The notes under the pieces were generated by a model. That model was not told where the DNA came from and made no database searches. It saw only the letters and a list, made by a program, of their open reading frames with translations. A DNA stretch of 64,000 nt from Ciona intestinalis. Taxonomy: Eukaryota; Chordata; Ascidiacea; Phlebobranchia; Cionidae. The DNA lies in contig NC_020166.2 in NCBI RefSeq assembly GCF_000224145.3, forward strand, positions 1,049,111 to 1,113,110, in the 5' to 3' direction. Position numbers and translations under genes: made by a program. This document shows positions 26,101 to 37,062 of the stretch, one piece after another (positions within the stretch are counted from its first letter, which is position 1; each line of letters starts with the position of its first letter).

Positions 26101-29100
26101 AAATACATTTGTGTTATCCATATACTTTGTTTAAACTTGATTACATCGTAATGTTGAGAAGCAAGCCCGTTTAAAACTTCCCAACGCATATGAATGCACC
26201 ATTAACGTAAACTTCCAGCATCTTACATTTAAAATCGAAGTGGAAATTGAATGGTATTTGAATATACGGACAAGGGTCATACAGTGCAGGGTGCCGGTAT
26301 TTACGTTACACTGAATCGATTACTCGTTGAGATCAAAAGAAAACTCACTGCACAACGAGCTCTCTCAATTCATCATATTGTTCACCACCAGCTACAATGT
26401 GATCGTAAAGAAACCTTGTCAGCGAGTATATGTTTTGATTCGGGGAGTTACCAAGTCGGCCACATTTCCCACCTTCTGAAGAAATGTGGTCAGAGATGGA
26501 ACTATTGCAGACGTCTCTACATACCTTTGTATAAGTTATCAAAGACTGTATTCTCACAGTTGTCCACAGTATATTGCTCCAGAGTAGTACCAGTGCAATA
26601 TAAGAAAGTGAAACTGCAGTCAGAGTTAAACGACCGTCCGCTGTTCTTCTCCGTGCAGTTTACTGGCCCGAAGTTGCCGGTTACAACGCAGTCGTAATGC
26701 TTCTTTAAGTTTACAATACAAGTATCGACAGAAAACACACATACGCTAATCCAAGGTTGATATTCGTGGTACGATCCGACGTTACATATTGCACGGTTTG
26801 TCCACATCGAAACTTTATTTAAATCACTTTCGTGACAGAGAATATCATCGGGTCGAAGCAGGGGTTGGGAAAAACTAGCGTTCTCGCAAGGTACCTGAGT
26901 TGACACGGCTGTTGTAACGTTTGCATTGGTTGAGTTTAAACCAACATACAACAAAGCTAGTATACAGCAAGTGAGAGTAGATCTAACACGGCAGATACAT
27001 CCCATGTTGCATCCCAGACATCCTATACAATAAGCAGTAAAACAGTAATCCAAATCAAAGCAGCATATTTACAAAACAAGCCTGGTTGATGTCGTAACTA
27101 TAATTCATCTACCTTGGTACAACGCACTGTAAAGATGTAATTCAATAAAAGTAACCTTAGAACGAACAGAGACTAATTTCACCCCAAAAATCAATACTGC
27201 TTGAAGCGCAAGATGTACGCATGCACCCGCTCGCTCTACTTTAAACTAAAACTTGATTGTCGTTGAAACAGTATAACTCACGGACTGTCACCAATTCGCA
27301 GAACTCACTCAAGCTACTGAGCTCCACCGCAAATAATTAGTTTTAGTGTTAGGTTCGATAGGATGCTGTATGTCATTTATAATGCATGCCCGCATACCAC
27401 TGCTGTAACAGGTAGCTTCCACTTCCTGCTTGACCGACATAAACATTAAACAACTCCGGTAACATGAGCTACACGCTGCATGCTGATGACATATACCTCA
27501 TCAAGTGGAAAGCTAAGAATAGAACAAACTACAACAGATAGAAGAACAACTGAGGCATATTGTCACCACAATATTTACAACGAATAAGAAAGGTTATCAA
27601 TGCATGGTGGTGGGCGAAATACAGCAGTGGAGTGTAAAAGGGTACATTAAAACGACGCCGTTTGATCACATTACTCTCTGCCTGTGGAAACCGCAGATGT
27701 GTGTATCAGTATCCTCTACTAACCGCAGTCGATTTATTAAAAGAATAATTCAAAGAATTCGAAACTCGATTTAAATTTTAGAATTGAAGACAAATGACGC
27801 TTTGTTGGGGTAGTATTACATCATAGAGGAAAACAGTACCGTGTATACGCCGAATCTAACAGGGGCGATTTAATGAGATAGACGATCTATTTAGACTGTA
27901 TGTATACTGTATGTTACAAGGCAGATTATGTGTTTGGTGTTCGTATAACAATTCCCATTAAAGTGAGAATCACACAACCAATTTCCATTCTCCAGGTATT
28001 TGACTCTGATCAGAATTCGGAATGGAATTATGGGATGAAATTGTCCAACAGCTTCAAGGTGAAACACGTAACACAATGACTGTACAATGTTGACAACGCC
28101 ATAAGACGACACACACTAAGCGTAAAATTCGACTCGGTCAATATAAAGCATATTTAGGTTTAGTCGTGCTTTGATGCTGCTAAGTGCTAACACAAGCGCC
28201 TTTTGTTGCAGTGTTTGATTCGCAAGTATAATCAATGCAAACGGGACGTTGCATTTATTGCTACCGTGCGTGTGATCGTGCTTTTGTTAAGAGGACATTC
28301 AAAATCATCAAGACCTAACTGAAATTCTTAGTAAACCGATCTATATTACAAAACTGCCGTGAATATATAATGAAATCAAATCCACAACGGAGTCAGAAAA
28401 CAAAATCAATAATTAAACTTGTGTTTCGTAACCATGAATGAAAAGTTGTCGAAATATTTATGAAAGAAACTTTTGTGCGTTTCCTCGAACTCTTCTTCAA
28501 ATGAATTATTTACAACCCATTGAAAATCAATTGTTAATATATTTTATTCTAACGTGTTATAAGTTGTGCTGTTGTTTCACGACTATTGGGCCATTATTTT
28601 GAATTGATGTGTACTTCCTAATGATATTCGAAGAAACACCGAAAATTATTTTCAATTTACGCTCAGCAATCAGTTTACGTTGTATTTTAAACATAAGCGT
28701 ATACAGTTGTGTTAAAACGAATTTGAATTTTAATATCACGGTTCATGGAAAACAGGATTAAATATAAGTAAGCATGTCAACACATTGAAATTACTTAACC
28801 GGAGTTTCCAAACCGCCTTTATAGGTTCATAGCATAATGAAATTATTACAAACATTAGACAAATGCCTTCCCTGGCTACCTACGTTAGTACGCATGATAC
28901 AAGTAACACAAAAAATAGTCAAAGATTTCATATTCATTACTTATTTATTTTTATTTTGCTTTGTGCCATGTTACAACAGTCGTTCTTTAGCGCACCATGC
29001 GGTAACTTTATAAGCCTTGTTTCTGTGCATGTGAGGTGTACAATGGCCATCCTGTCACCCACTATCAACCTGCGCCAGTTACATCTTTACTTCTCTTTTT

Positions 29101-32100
29101 ACAGTTACCAACTACACTGGTGTATCATGTCTCAAATTTCTTTACATTTATTTACCTATAAACACCTAATCTCTACCATTCACCTACAATAACACATAAA
29201 CGTATATGGCAGTTGGCTTAATATCAGACATATTATATATAATACTTACTATTGACGTTGCTGTCTCTTCTTATACACCCGCCAGCCACAGCAAATACTT
29301 AAACATATGATAACGCAAACAAAGTAAAAAGCACCGAGTGTTCTTGATAGCAACTCAAAACACTTAGTCACAGTCAAACACGTTAGTAAAATAACGTACA
29401 GTAAGTCGCAATTGTAAAACAAAAGCAAGCGATGCGTATTTTGTTTGTTTTAAATACCTTATAATACACAGCATTGCAATCCTTTTAAAAAACGTAAGCC
29501 AGCCTAGATCCACTAACGGGACTGCTATTTAAAAATGCTGGAATTTAAAAAATTCAATAATTGACAACTTGCCACCTAATATTCGTGTTCAATTTAACGT
29601 CGAAATAGCTTTCAAAGTAAACTTATATATAACAAACTATAATTTTCTAAGCTAATACAATCTAAAATATGTATTTGACCCCTACAACACACTAAATTTA
29701 ACACCTTCCAGTGTTTTTCAGTTTTTCTAAATACTTTTTTTTGTATTGTTTTAACCAGGCAACACTGCAAATTCCTTATTTTAATAATAAAATGGCAACA
29801 CTCACTGGATGTCTTCTTATCCGGATCATCCATTGCTTCATCATCGCTTCCTGATACAACAGCATCTGGTGGGATATCTGGAGGATGTAAAGATTTTTAG
29901 GATGAACTAATCCGCGAATCTGACCCTGATCTGGTGCTCACAGAGTTAAACGATTCTTTTTTAAAGAAATACAGTAAAGATTTGGTGCTATGAAAAGGTA
30001 ACAGACATCACAATTCGGTATGAAACATATGCTCATATAATCTGATCGGCATTCTGGTGCTCATAGAGTTGAACGATTCTTGTTAAAGAAATACAGTAAG
30101 GATTTCATGCTATAAGAATGTAACAGGCAAATCAAAAATGAAGTTTCCATTTGGATTTTATTTAAATAAGAGACTGCCGATGCCATTTAGGCGAAATTAT
30201 AACTTACTATACGATTAATTTTTGTCTGTTTTGTTTTCGTAGCACCAGATAATTATTATACATTCATACATAAAGCTGGCAGGGTATGAGACATAACACC
30301 TGTGTTATAGTGACTGTTGTTACCCTGCCATACCAGGTTACATAAGTTACATTCATTTATTTATTAACAAATCTGTATTGACCATTTTAAGCTTTTACAA
30401 CTAATGCACTGACTTACTTGAGTGCTGTTTTTTCTGATAAAGGATATATCTACACCACCGTCCACACACAAGGCCACAGCATAAGGCTGAGCTAAACCTG
30501 ATTATTCACCTTGCATTTGCACGCCAGGTGCATGAGGCAACATTCGAAGGTTTTCAAACAATCGTTGTCGGATCTTCTGCAAATATTCCATCGTGTTTTG
30601 GTTGCTCATGTTGCTTGGACTGATATGAAGCTGATGTGATAAAAATATGGTTGAATTAACTTGAATATAATAAGTAAAAGGTGAAGAGAACCATGGGGTT
30701 CATTTAGGCGAAGAATATATCTATAATCATACAATTAGTTGGACCTGATTTTTGTCTGTTAGACTGTTATATTTTAATAGCACCATGATTTTTACGGTTT
30801 TTTAAGAATCGTTTTAGATCAGGGTCAGTTTACCCGGAATTTGTTACAGTTAAACTATGGGTGTTGTAGAAATTGGTGCAGTTTGTAATTGGTGTATTTT
30901 TAAATTATAATTATAAAAAAATTAAAATTAGGTTAGTTTAAACACTTACCTTGAAGTCTGGTCCAAAGTATTCAAAGTAATCATTGTAGGGAAGCTCTGT
31001 AAATTGTGGGTGTTACTAAGTATAATAATATACTTTGTACAATGTAAATTTAATTTAAATGGAAAATACTTAATTAATTTGTTCAAAAAAATCTAACTAT
31101 TTAGAAACTGGAATATAATTATATATGATATATCTTATATTTCTCACCGTTTGGAATTTCCTGCCCCAGAGCCACAGCAGTCTCATATGTCCAACATCTA
31201 GCTACGTTACGAATGGTGTAACCACCTCCACCCAACATTAAGATTGGGACGTTGAATTTCTTCACGTACTCAAGACACTTAGCATGCCCTGGATGTCAAT
31301 AACAACATAACTATATTTTGGGGCACAATAGTTTACATGGAAATTTTGTTTTTTTGTGTGAGTCACATTACATAGCACAACAAAATATATTGATATCATG
31401 CAACAAAATGTAGCACAGTTATTACTTTAAAGTTACAACCTTACTACAATTCAAATAATATATCTATCGCGGTGTTGCACACAACAGTTTACATAAGAAC
31501 CTTCTTTTAGATATTAAACTGAGTAACACCACAACAAAATATACCAGTAGTGTCTACTGTGATATATCACAAAATTTTACGACATTATATTAATATATTT
31601 TGTCGGCCTGTATGTTAGTGTTACACTGTTGTCTGTTACTATATACTGTTGGTGCCGCCCGACATATTTATACTTGCACTTCGTCTCTTCCGACAAAAAG
31701 GCTAACTGACGTAGTGACATTATGTATGTTAGTATGTTACATTAACAAAACAGTAACATTGTTACTATCGTATATGCACAATTATTGAATATTTATCCCA
31801 CCTTTAACTGTAAGGTTGAAACAACCAAGCCTATCCCCTGNTCAATGAATCTGCCCCACACTGAAGTACAACAGCACTTGGCTGGTAATATTCCATCACC
31901 TGTGGAAAGAAGGTTAGTGCTGTTGTATATTAATATAGCGTTTTTTAATACATTAATACACCAATCTATAAGACAGTGGTTCTTAACCTTTTCCCGTGCC
32001 GCACCCTTTTAAATCACCAACCGCTTCTCACATCCCTTTTTAGAATTGCTTATTTAACAAAACCATTTTAATTCACTTTTTATATTAGTAACAGAGCACC

Positions 32101-35100
32101 AAGGTAACAAATGGTGAAAGAAAGATTGGCTTACAAAAATTTGTTTAGGAATTTTTGTTTTGCCTAAAAGTATTCTGTAGCTACATACAGTAAAATATAT
32201 AGGATGTTTTACCCATGGATTGCATCTTTGCATGTGTTTTAGCCTCTTTTTAAGTATTATCATTCATACGGCTAATTTGTCAAAATTTGGCCTGCACCTC
32301 AGGTTAAAGTTCTTCGCCCTTACAGAATAGAAAACCCTTTTTTTACAATATTTCATATTATTAACATCAGAAATCTTCAGTTCTTCACCATAACTTGAAC
32401 AACATATACATTTTTCATTACCTTAGTTATCACTGGTTGAAAGATTTGTTCATAACATTCATCATCCATTCCATCTCTTAGTGGGAAGTTAAGAGCATAA
32501 TATTTGCCTTTCCCTGCCCCTATATCCTGTGGGGTGTATCGTGTATGAAATTTAGAATATAAGGACTGAGAGCTCATATAAACAGCGTCAGAGTAAAAAC
32601 TTTAAAAAACGGAACAGGCATAACAGCATTGGCAATTTGGTGTAAATATTATGTTCTGCCCCTATATCCTGTTGAAGGGATGAAATCTAGAATATAAGAA
32701 CTAATTTCACTGATATGAATGGTGTTGATATAAAAAAAATGGTAACAGGTATAACAGCATTGGCATAAAGCAATACAGGTAAAATTTATCAACAATGACC
32801 TAAATTTCAGTTTCCCTAAAATCCTAGTCCCACCATAAGACATCATCCATATAAAATAGAACAAGACACATTCACTGTTTAAAATAGAAATTTTCAGTAT
32901 TTTTATTTCATAACCTACCCTTAGATCTCCAGTGCCTGGGAAATATTCTCCATATTTATGAAATGAAACCGTCATGACACGATCTGTGGTATAGAAGGCT
33001 TCTTCTACCCCATCTCCATGGTGGATGTCAATGTCAATGTACAAGACACGCTGGTGGTACCTTGGGTGTACAAGGGACGTTAAAAAAATGTGTTCAATAA
33101 AATTTAATTGCTAAAAATGCAGTTGTAGTGTAGTTCAAATTGCATTAGATAGATAAACATAGGGAACCTCGTTGATTAATGTGGCAAATGCAATATATAA
33201 GTTACTTAAAAATATGTTTAACAAAATTTAGGGGTAACATTGCTAAAATGCAGGTGTAGTTTATGTTGTATTAGGTTGATAAACATTGGGAACCTCGTTG
33301 ATTCATGGGGCAAATGCAATCCAATTTGGCTTTTTATAGCCAACAGCACATCAAATTTATAGCGAGTTTATGACAACAATTGATTGCCTGCCATGCATGG
33401 GACTTCTTGATGGGACTTTGGTCAACATTTATTATAGAATCTTTGAAGCCTCACTCATTTAGTTTAGAACAAATTTCAAGACTGTTCATAAATTTACAAA
33501 CTCTTACTTTAGTAGTTCCAGGATAGCCAGAACAATATCATTAACGTAACAGAATCCAGATGCTTCAGATTTCTTTGCATGATGAAGCCCGCCTGCCCAG
33601 TTGATTGCAATGTCTGTTTGGTGTTTGTTTATCTTAACTGCACCAGCTGAAAAACAATAAAAATCTTGAAAAATATAAGTTGTTGTATGTTTGCACTTAC
33701 TTAAAATGAAAGCAATAATCATAACATACATATTCATTGAAGTTATAACTTATAACCATCATAATCATATTCGTTTTACAAGTTTTTTTTGAAGAATGTT
33801 ATTTTTTATAATTTATTTTTAATAAGGCCTGTCTGCACCATAACACAACGTACTTTTAACATAAACGTATAATGTTTAAGATCAGGCCTTATGATTTAAA
33901 ATATCAGTGTGTAAAACAGGTGCCATTTAAATATCCACCATCCACCCTTATATATATATCGAAAGAAATGTTGAATTTTTACTAATATATCACTTACCTA
34001 TGGATCCCCCACCAGATAATTGACAGAATTCATACAAGCCATCAAACACTGGGCAATCCTCACCCACATTAACTGTGAAGTACAAACATTAAATTGAGTG
34101 ATATTTCATGAAAATGTAAATTAGTTAAATTATTTGAAAGTTTACTATCCTGATGATATGGGATTTGCTAAACGGGTTTAAGCTTTGGTGACGTTTATTT
34201 ATTAGACTATTTGGGTGTACTTTATGTTATTTTTGCTGTTGTGTTGTAAACAAACTATAGAAATGATCATCAGTTTTACAGTGAGAATGTAACCAGCAAT
34301 AAGAAAAATAACAATTTCTTTCAAAAATACTAACAAAGATTAGTAAACTATTTACTACATTCATTAACAAGCCTTTGACCAAACATGCTGTAACAGTAAC
34401 GCTATCAGTTTGTAGGTAGGTTATTAGCGAATTAGCGACGCTATTCGACTGAATAAGAACGCATTCCTGTACTCCTTTCTCCTTAATGACGTCATAGGTG
34501 CTCGGGCTCGTGCCGAGCTTTTTGTTTGGCCCTTGGCGAACCCGAGCTTTTACAGCTTCAGCACAACCCTAGTAGGTTAGGTAACAATTTTATAAATTGA
34601 ATAAGTATAAGAAAGCAAACTTACATCGCTGCATTTGTTTTGTGTATTCTGACATGTTATCTGGACGAATGCTTCTCAGGAACTTAATGTAATCATCGCT
34701 GTGGTATCGTGACATCTCTTCAGCATTGCATTTATGGGGACGCTAATGAAATGAATGATGCTTTTTTATTGCAAATATTTAATATTTGGTGCTAGTGAAG
34801 AATCTTCCTCCCCCCCCCCCCCTTCTTATTTGCTAACCCCTAAACCCTATAACCACTAACCCCCTAACCTAAATAAGAAGGGGGGTGAGATTCTTCACCA
34901 GCACCTAATATTTATTTAGTAGGCTACTAAATAAAGGTTAACTACTTAACTTTTTACGCCTAAATTAGGATAACTAGCTTAATATTTATTTTCATATTAA
35001 ACTGCATTTTGGTTGAAACTTCAACAATAAAAAAATTATCAGTTATATATCCCTTTTATACTGATCACTATTTGTATGAATTCAGCTATTACATAGATCT

Positions 35101-35602
35101 CCATCTTTCTGTACAATCCATAATTAAGAAGGAGATTGTGTGTCATGCGAATTCTGTGTGGTTTCATTGGGTGGCCTTGACCATAGTAGTTGTTACCAAT
35201 ATCAGCTGAAAAATAAATATAAACTAATTGAACAGAAGACACCAGTTTTTATACTATGGATGGATTATAAAGTTAAAATTTCGTTATACCCATGCATCTT
35301 GCAGTTTTTTTTGGGGAGGTTTTGAAAGTTTTTTTTTTATAAATGTGTGACAATTTAGATTTTAGACAACCCATTAGGGTCAACCATGTTGGTAAAGTTG
35401 GCGCTTACAGGTTTTCTTAGAAACATATACGTCTACAATACAAAAATACATAATTTAGGTGTAAGTTTAATATTTAGTATTGCGCAAATACAACAAAAGC
35501 CGTTAATTAAATTTCCCGATTATATTTAATTAAATTACCAACATACTTACAGTCATAATAATAGCAGACTTTTCGACTGCCTCCAGGGTTGGATAACGCC
35601 AT
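14157..35602 (-). CDS. HDAC1: Class I histone deacetylase HDAC1/2, with a 13.8 kb intron hosting other genes
   Basis: Zinc-dependent lysine deacetylase, the catalytic core of Sin3, NuRD and CoREST complexes. Coding exons: 35551-35602, 35093-35205, 34625-34742, 33998-34072, 33508-33646, 32919-33060, 32422-32526, 31802-31899, 31148-31288, 30949-30996, 30510-30630, 29806-29877, 15807-15965, 15272-15384, 14682-14796, 14157-14257; 569 aa after correcting two apparent one-base insertions. Catalytic features are [33 protein letters not shown] (Zn ligands), CGADSL and [16 protein letters not shown]. The join of exon 12 to 13 gives DPDKKTS-IRASDKRI, which is almost the vertebrate HDAC2 sequence, followed by [14 protein letters not shown], so the distant tail exons belong to this gene. 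The tail is about 85 aa longer than in human HDAC1/2 and very acidic. Anomalies: N at 31841 and an extra G near 30960 each break the frame in conserved exons. Naming as HDAC1 versus HDAC2 is arbitrary for a single tunicate gene. Confidence 0.96.
14331..14530. mobile_element. MITE family 1 copy
   Basis: Near-complete: starts TATAGTAGGGTGGGGGAAGA, ends CCCCATTCCTACTATA; in the last HDAC intron. TA at both ends suggests a TA target site. Confidence 0.75.
14939..15034. repeat. 37 bp tandem repeat, 2.6 copies
   Basis: Unit CTACATTCAATGCAGATAAAGC plus CTACATTCAATGCAA, repeated without visible mismatch; in an HDAC intron. Confidence 0.85.
15036..15140 (-). mobile_element. SINE tail fragment
   Basis: AACGGTAGTCGTTATAACAC and ACCTCATGC blocks, as in the tails of other SINE copies; in an HDAC intron. 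Confidence 0.45.
15420..15605. mobile_element. MITE family 1 copy, degraded
   Basis: Body block (AACAATTAACAAAGCACTT, GTGAGGATACGAGTATATAG) and end CATCTTACCCCATTCTA; left end diverged. HDAC intron. Confidence 0.55.
16989..21010 (-). CDS. Orphan type I transmembrane receptor, gene A
   Basis: Family not recognised. Nine coding exons: 20884-21010, 20659-20815, 19822-19970, 19333-19557, 18807-19022, 18181-18392, 18031-18124, 17650-17748, 16989-17455; 581 aa, phases consistent. Exon 1 has a signal peptide ([18 protein letters not shown]) and ETCTDCVF. The ectodomain has a beta-rich exon with EYTWTFNGD, a [12 protein letters not shown] exon, two further Cys-containing exons (PVNCTENN in the second) and many NxS/T sites. 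One membrane helix ([22 protein letters not shown]) is followed by basic [10 protein letters not shown] and a proline-containing [10 protein letters not shown]. The tail is Ser/Asp-rich with KDSGVES and SPDSGF. It lies wholly within the big HDAC intron on the same strand. Exon order and phases match gene D. An alternative upstream ATG at 21046 would give a poorer signal peptide. Confidence 0.8.
19165..19318. mobile_element. MITE family 1 copy, degraded
   Basis: AACAATTAATAACAGTCTATG, GTCGTAAGGAAACGG and TGTCCCATTTTCCCCAACC blocks; in gene A intron 4. Confidence 0.6.
21011..22118. other. Spacer between receptor genes A and B
   Basis: Gene A upstream region and gene B 3' flank. I see no further exon. 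Confidence 0.5.
22119..23683 (-). CDS. Orphan type I transmembrane receptor, gene B
   Basis: Family not recognised. Four coding exons inferred: 23290-23683, 23111-23153, 22676-22796, 22119-22613; 350 aa, with the same phases (1, 2, 0) as gene C. Signal peptide [19 protein letters not shown]; one Cys-rich domain with [31 protein letters not shown] and CLFTVFKC, aligning by eye with gene C. The tiny second exon is supported only by phase and splice signals. The membrane helix ([15 protein letters not shown]) is short; it is followed by [10 protein letters not shown] and the exon-ending KDL, then ENLLKTLP at the start of the Ser/Asp-rich tail. Lies within the HDAC intron, about 1.1 kb upstream of gene A. 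Confidence 0.7.
23912..24582 (+). pseudogene. Plus-strand receptor-like exon fragments between B and C
   Basis: Two open stretches on the strand opposite B and C. The first (about 23912-24106) encodes [23 protein letters not shown] and SSVELY and ends at a GTGAGT donor in phase 1; it parallels the GPVNCTEKN...CSFTFLYC end of gene C exon 1. The second (about 24290-24573) encodes [20 protein letters not shown] and [10 protein letters not shown] and ends near GTAAGG; it parallels gene A exons 2-3. No signal peptide or membrane exon was found, so a relic is more likely than a working gene. Confidence 0.4.
24721..27005 (-). CDS. Orphan type I transmembrane receptor, gene C
   Basis: Family not recognised. 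Four coding exons: 26525-27005, 26349-26475, 25797-25947, 24721-25446; 494 aa, all phases consistent. The start [19 protein letters not shown] gives a hydrophobic signal sequence. The ectodomain carries [35 protein letters not shown] and CSFTFLYC, shared in order with gene B; exon 2 adds a stalk ending YDELRELVV. The membrane helix ([18 protein letters not shown]) is followed by [11 protein letters not shown], and the exon ends RIRDL as in gene B. The 240-residue tail begins [13 protein letters not shown], has Ser/Pro-rich stretches and ends with acidic residues then DGYIPKA. The tail is one exon, the longest of the family. Lies at the 5' side of the receptor cluster inside the HDAC intron. 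Confidence 0.8.
27006..29805. other. Remainder of the large HDAC intron, 5' part
   Basis: 2.8 kb between gene C and HDAC exon 12. Mostly featureless AT-rich DNA. A short open frame on the minus strand (about 29263-29420) encodes a hydrophobic segment and [13 protein letters not shown] and ends at a GTAAGT donor, like the membrane exons of the receptors, but no partner exon was found. Confidence 0.4.
29930..30122. repeat. Tandem duplication in HDAC intron
   Basis: Two copies of CTGGTGCTCACAGAGTTAAA / CTGGTGCTCATAGAGTTGAA followed by AAGAAATACAGTAA, ~117 bp apart. Confidence 0.6.
30243..30362 (+). mobile_element. SINE tail fragment
   Basis: CATAACACCTGTGTTATAGT then a TTACCCTGCCATACCAGG segment and TAAGTTACATTCATTTATTT; in an HDAC intron. 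Confidence 0.45.
33088..33322. repeat. Tandem duplication in HDAC intron
   Basis: Two ~118 bp diverged copies sharing GGGAACCTCGTTGATT and GGCAAATGCAAT blocks. Confidence 0.65.
34778..34918. mobile_element. Palindromic MITE in HDAC intron
   Basis: About 140 bp with long inverted arms: AATATTTGGTGCTAGTGAAG ... CCCCTTCTTATTTGCTAACC against AAATAAGAAGGGGGG ... CTTCACCAGCACCTAATATT. The C-rich run at 34810 varies in length in such elements. Confidence 0.65.
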
Positions 35603-36084
35603 GATTGCTGATTAAAATCAATTTAAACTTTCACGAAATTTGTTAAATTTTCAATTTTTGATTCTTTTCTTCGTGCGCAGTTTGTAACTTTAGCACTGAA
35701 GGCCGCATGCGCTACAGCGAAATAATATCGGCAAACAACGGGGAGCAAATAAGTTTAAATTGGCGTCAAATTTGTTATCACACATTATTTTAAATCAAAT
35801 ATAATTTATTTTACCGTAATAATGAAAAGAAATCATAAGTTAAGTTCTATCTATGCAGTTAAAGTATTATAAGGTTCGAACATTTAGGGGTCAGACAACC
35901 ATACCCATCATCCTTACTGTAACAAAAGCTTACTGTGGTGACTAATTCAAAACATGATAGTAAACGTGCGTAATATTTTAAATTTAATACAAAATATTTA
36001 TGTGTAAATGGTCTTAAATAAGTCAGTGCTTACCGTATATCTTAGGTCTTTTGCAGTTGACTGTCTGTAAGATCTTTGCGTAAA
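35603..36084. promoter_or_regulatory. Shared divergent promoter region, HDAC and Kv-beta
   Basis: 482 bp separate the HDAC start codon (minus) from the Kv-beta start codon (plus). No TATA box stands out. A donor-like GTAAGC reading on the minus strand at about 36030 could end a non-coding first HDAC exon. Functional status is inferred from gene arrangement only. Confidence 0.45.
36047..36056 (+). promoter_or_regulatory. Candidate 3' splice or spliced-leader acceptor before Kv-beta
   Basis: TCTTTTGCAG, 28 bp before the ATG, with no coding sequence upstream. In Ciona many mRNAs receive a spliced leader at such sites; a cis intron in the 5' UTR would look the same. Confidence 0.4.
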
Positions 36085-37062
36085 ATGCTGTACAGAAACC
36101 TAGGTACGTCTGGCCTTCGTGTTTCCGTCATCGGGTTTGGAACGTGGGCTACATTCGGAAACCAAATCAGCGACGATTTGGCGGAAGAATTACTCACGAT
36201 CGCGTACGAAAACGGAGTAAACTTTTTCGACACAGCAGAGGTTTACGCGGCGGGAAAAGCGGAGATTTTACTTGGAAATATTTTAAAGAAAAAGAAATGG
36301 CGGCGATCGTCGTATATTATAAGCACCAAGCTCTTCTGGGGTGGACGAGCTGAAACTGAGCGCGGTTTATCACGTAAGCATATCATTGAAGGGATCAATG
36401 GTTCACTGCAAAGGCTGCAAATGAGCTATGTTGATATTGTGTTTGCAAATAAATCTGACCCTACAACGTCTATGGAGGAAATTGTACGCGCGTTTACTCA
36501 AGTCATTAGTGATGGTAAAGCGATGTATTGGGGAACTTCAAGGTGGAGCTCTGTGGAAATATGTGAAGCATTTTCAGTTGCAAGGCAATATAACTTGATA
36601 CCGCCTACAGTAGAACAAGCGGAGTATCATTTCTTCCAGAGAGAGATGGTTGAAACACAGATACCATATCTTCACCAACGGCTTGGTATTGGTTCTATAT
36701 CATGGTCCCCACTTTCATGTGGTGTCATTAGTGGAAAATACACCGATGCCATACCATGCATGTCAAGAGCTCAACTTAAGGGCTTCTCATGGTTAAAGGA
36801 GAAGATTATATCGGAAAGTGGGCGCAGGCAACAAGCAAAACTGATGGAGTTGCAGATCATTGCTGACAGATTTGGATGCAGCTTGTCACAGCTTGCGATC
36901 GCTTGGTGTTTAAGATTCGAAGCCAACAATGGCGTCCTCATTGGCGCTACTTCGACCGAACAATTAATGGAAAACTTAAAATCCATTAAACTTATTCCAC
37001 AAATAACCAACTTAGAAGTTTTAAATGAAATTGACAATATACTAGGGAATTCTCCAAAGTAA
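36085..37062 (+). CDS. KCNAB2: Voltage-gated K+ channel beta subunit (Kv-beta, aldo-keto reductase fold)
   Basis: Cytosolic aldo-keto reductase that binds NADPH and assembles with Kv1 channels, altering their trafficking and inactivation. The whole 325 aa core is one exon, from [19 protein letters not shown] to LGNSPK. Conserved blocks are [28 protein letters not shown] (catalytic Asp and Tyr), STKLFWGG (catalytic Lys), [36 protein letters not shown] and WSPLSCG. It has no N-terminal inactivation ball, so it resembles short Kv-beta2 forms. Single-exon structure is unusual because vertebrate KCNAB genes have many introns. A splice-acceptor-like TCTTTTGCAG ends 28 bp upstream of the ATG. The symbol is by resemblance; one-to-one orthology with KCNAB2 is not claimed. 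Confidence 0.93.
   Translation: MLYRNLGTSGLRVSVIGFGTWATFGNQISDDLAEELLTIAYENGVNFFDTAEVYAAGKAEILLGNILKKKKWRRSSYIISTKLFWGGRAETERGLSRKHIIEGINGSLQRLQMSYVDIVFANKSDPTTSMEEIVRAFTQVISDGKAMYWGTSRWSSVEICEAFSVARQYNLIPPTVEQAEYHFFQREMVETQIPYLHQRLGIGSISWSPLSCGVISGKYTDAIPCMSRAQLKGFSWLKEKIISESGRRQQAKLMELQIIADRFGCSLSQLAIAWCLRFEANNGVLIGATSTEQLMENLKSIKLIPQITNLEVLNEIDNILGNSPK

Noticed and set aside
26251..26697. 148 aa plus-strand ORF
   Set aside because: It lies antisense to gene C exons 1 and 2, which have better support from phases and from similarity to gene B.
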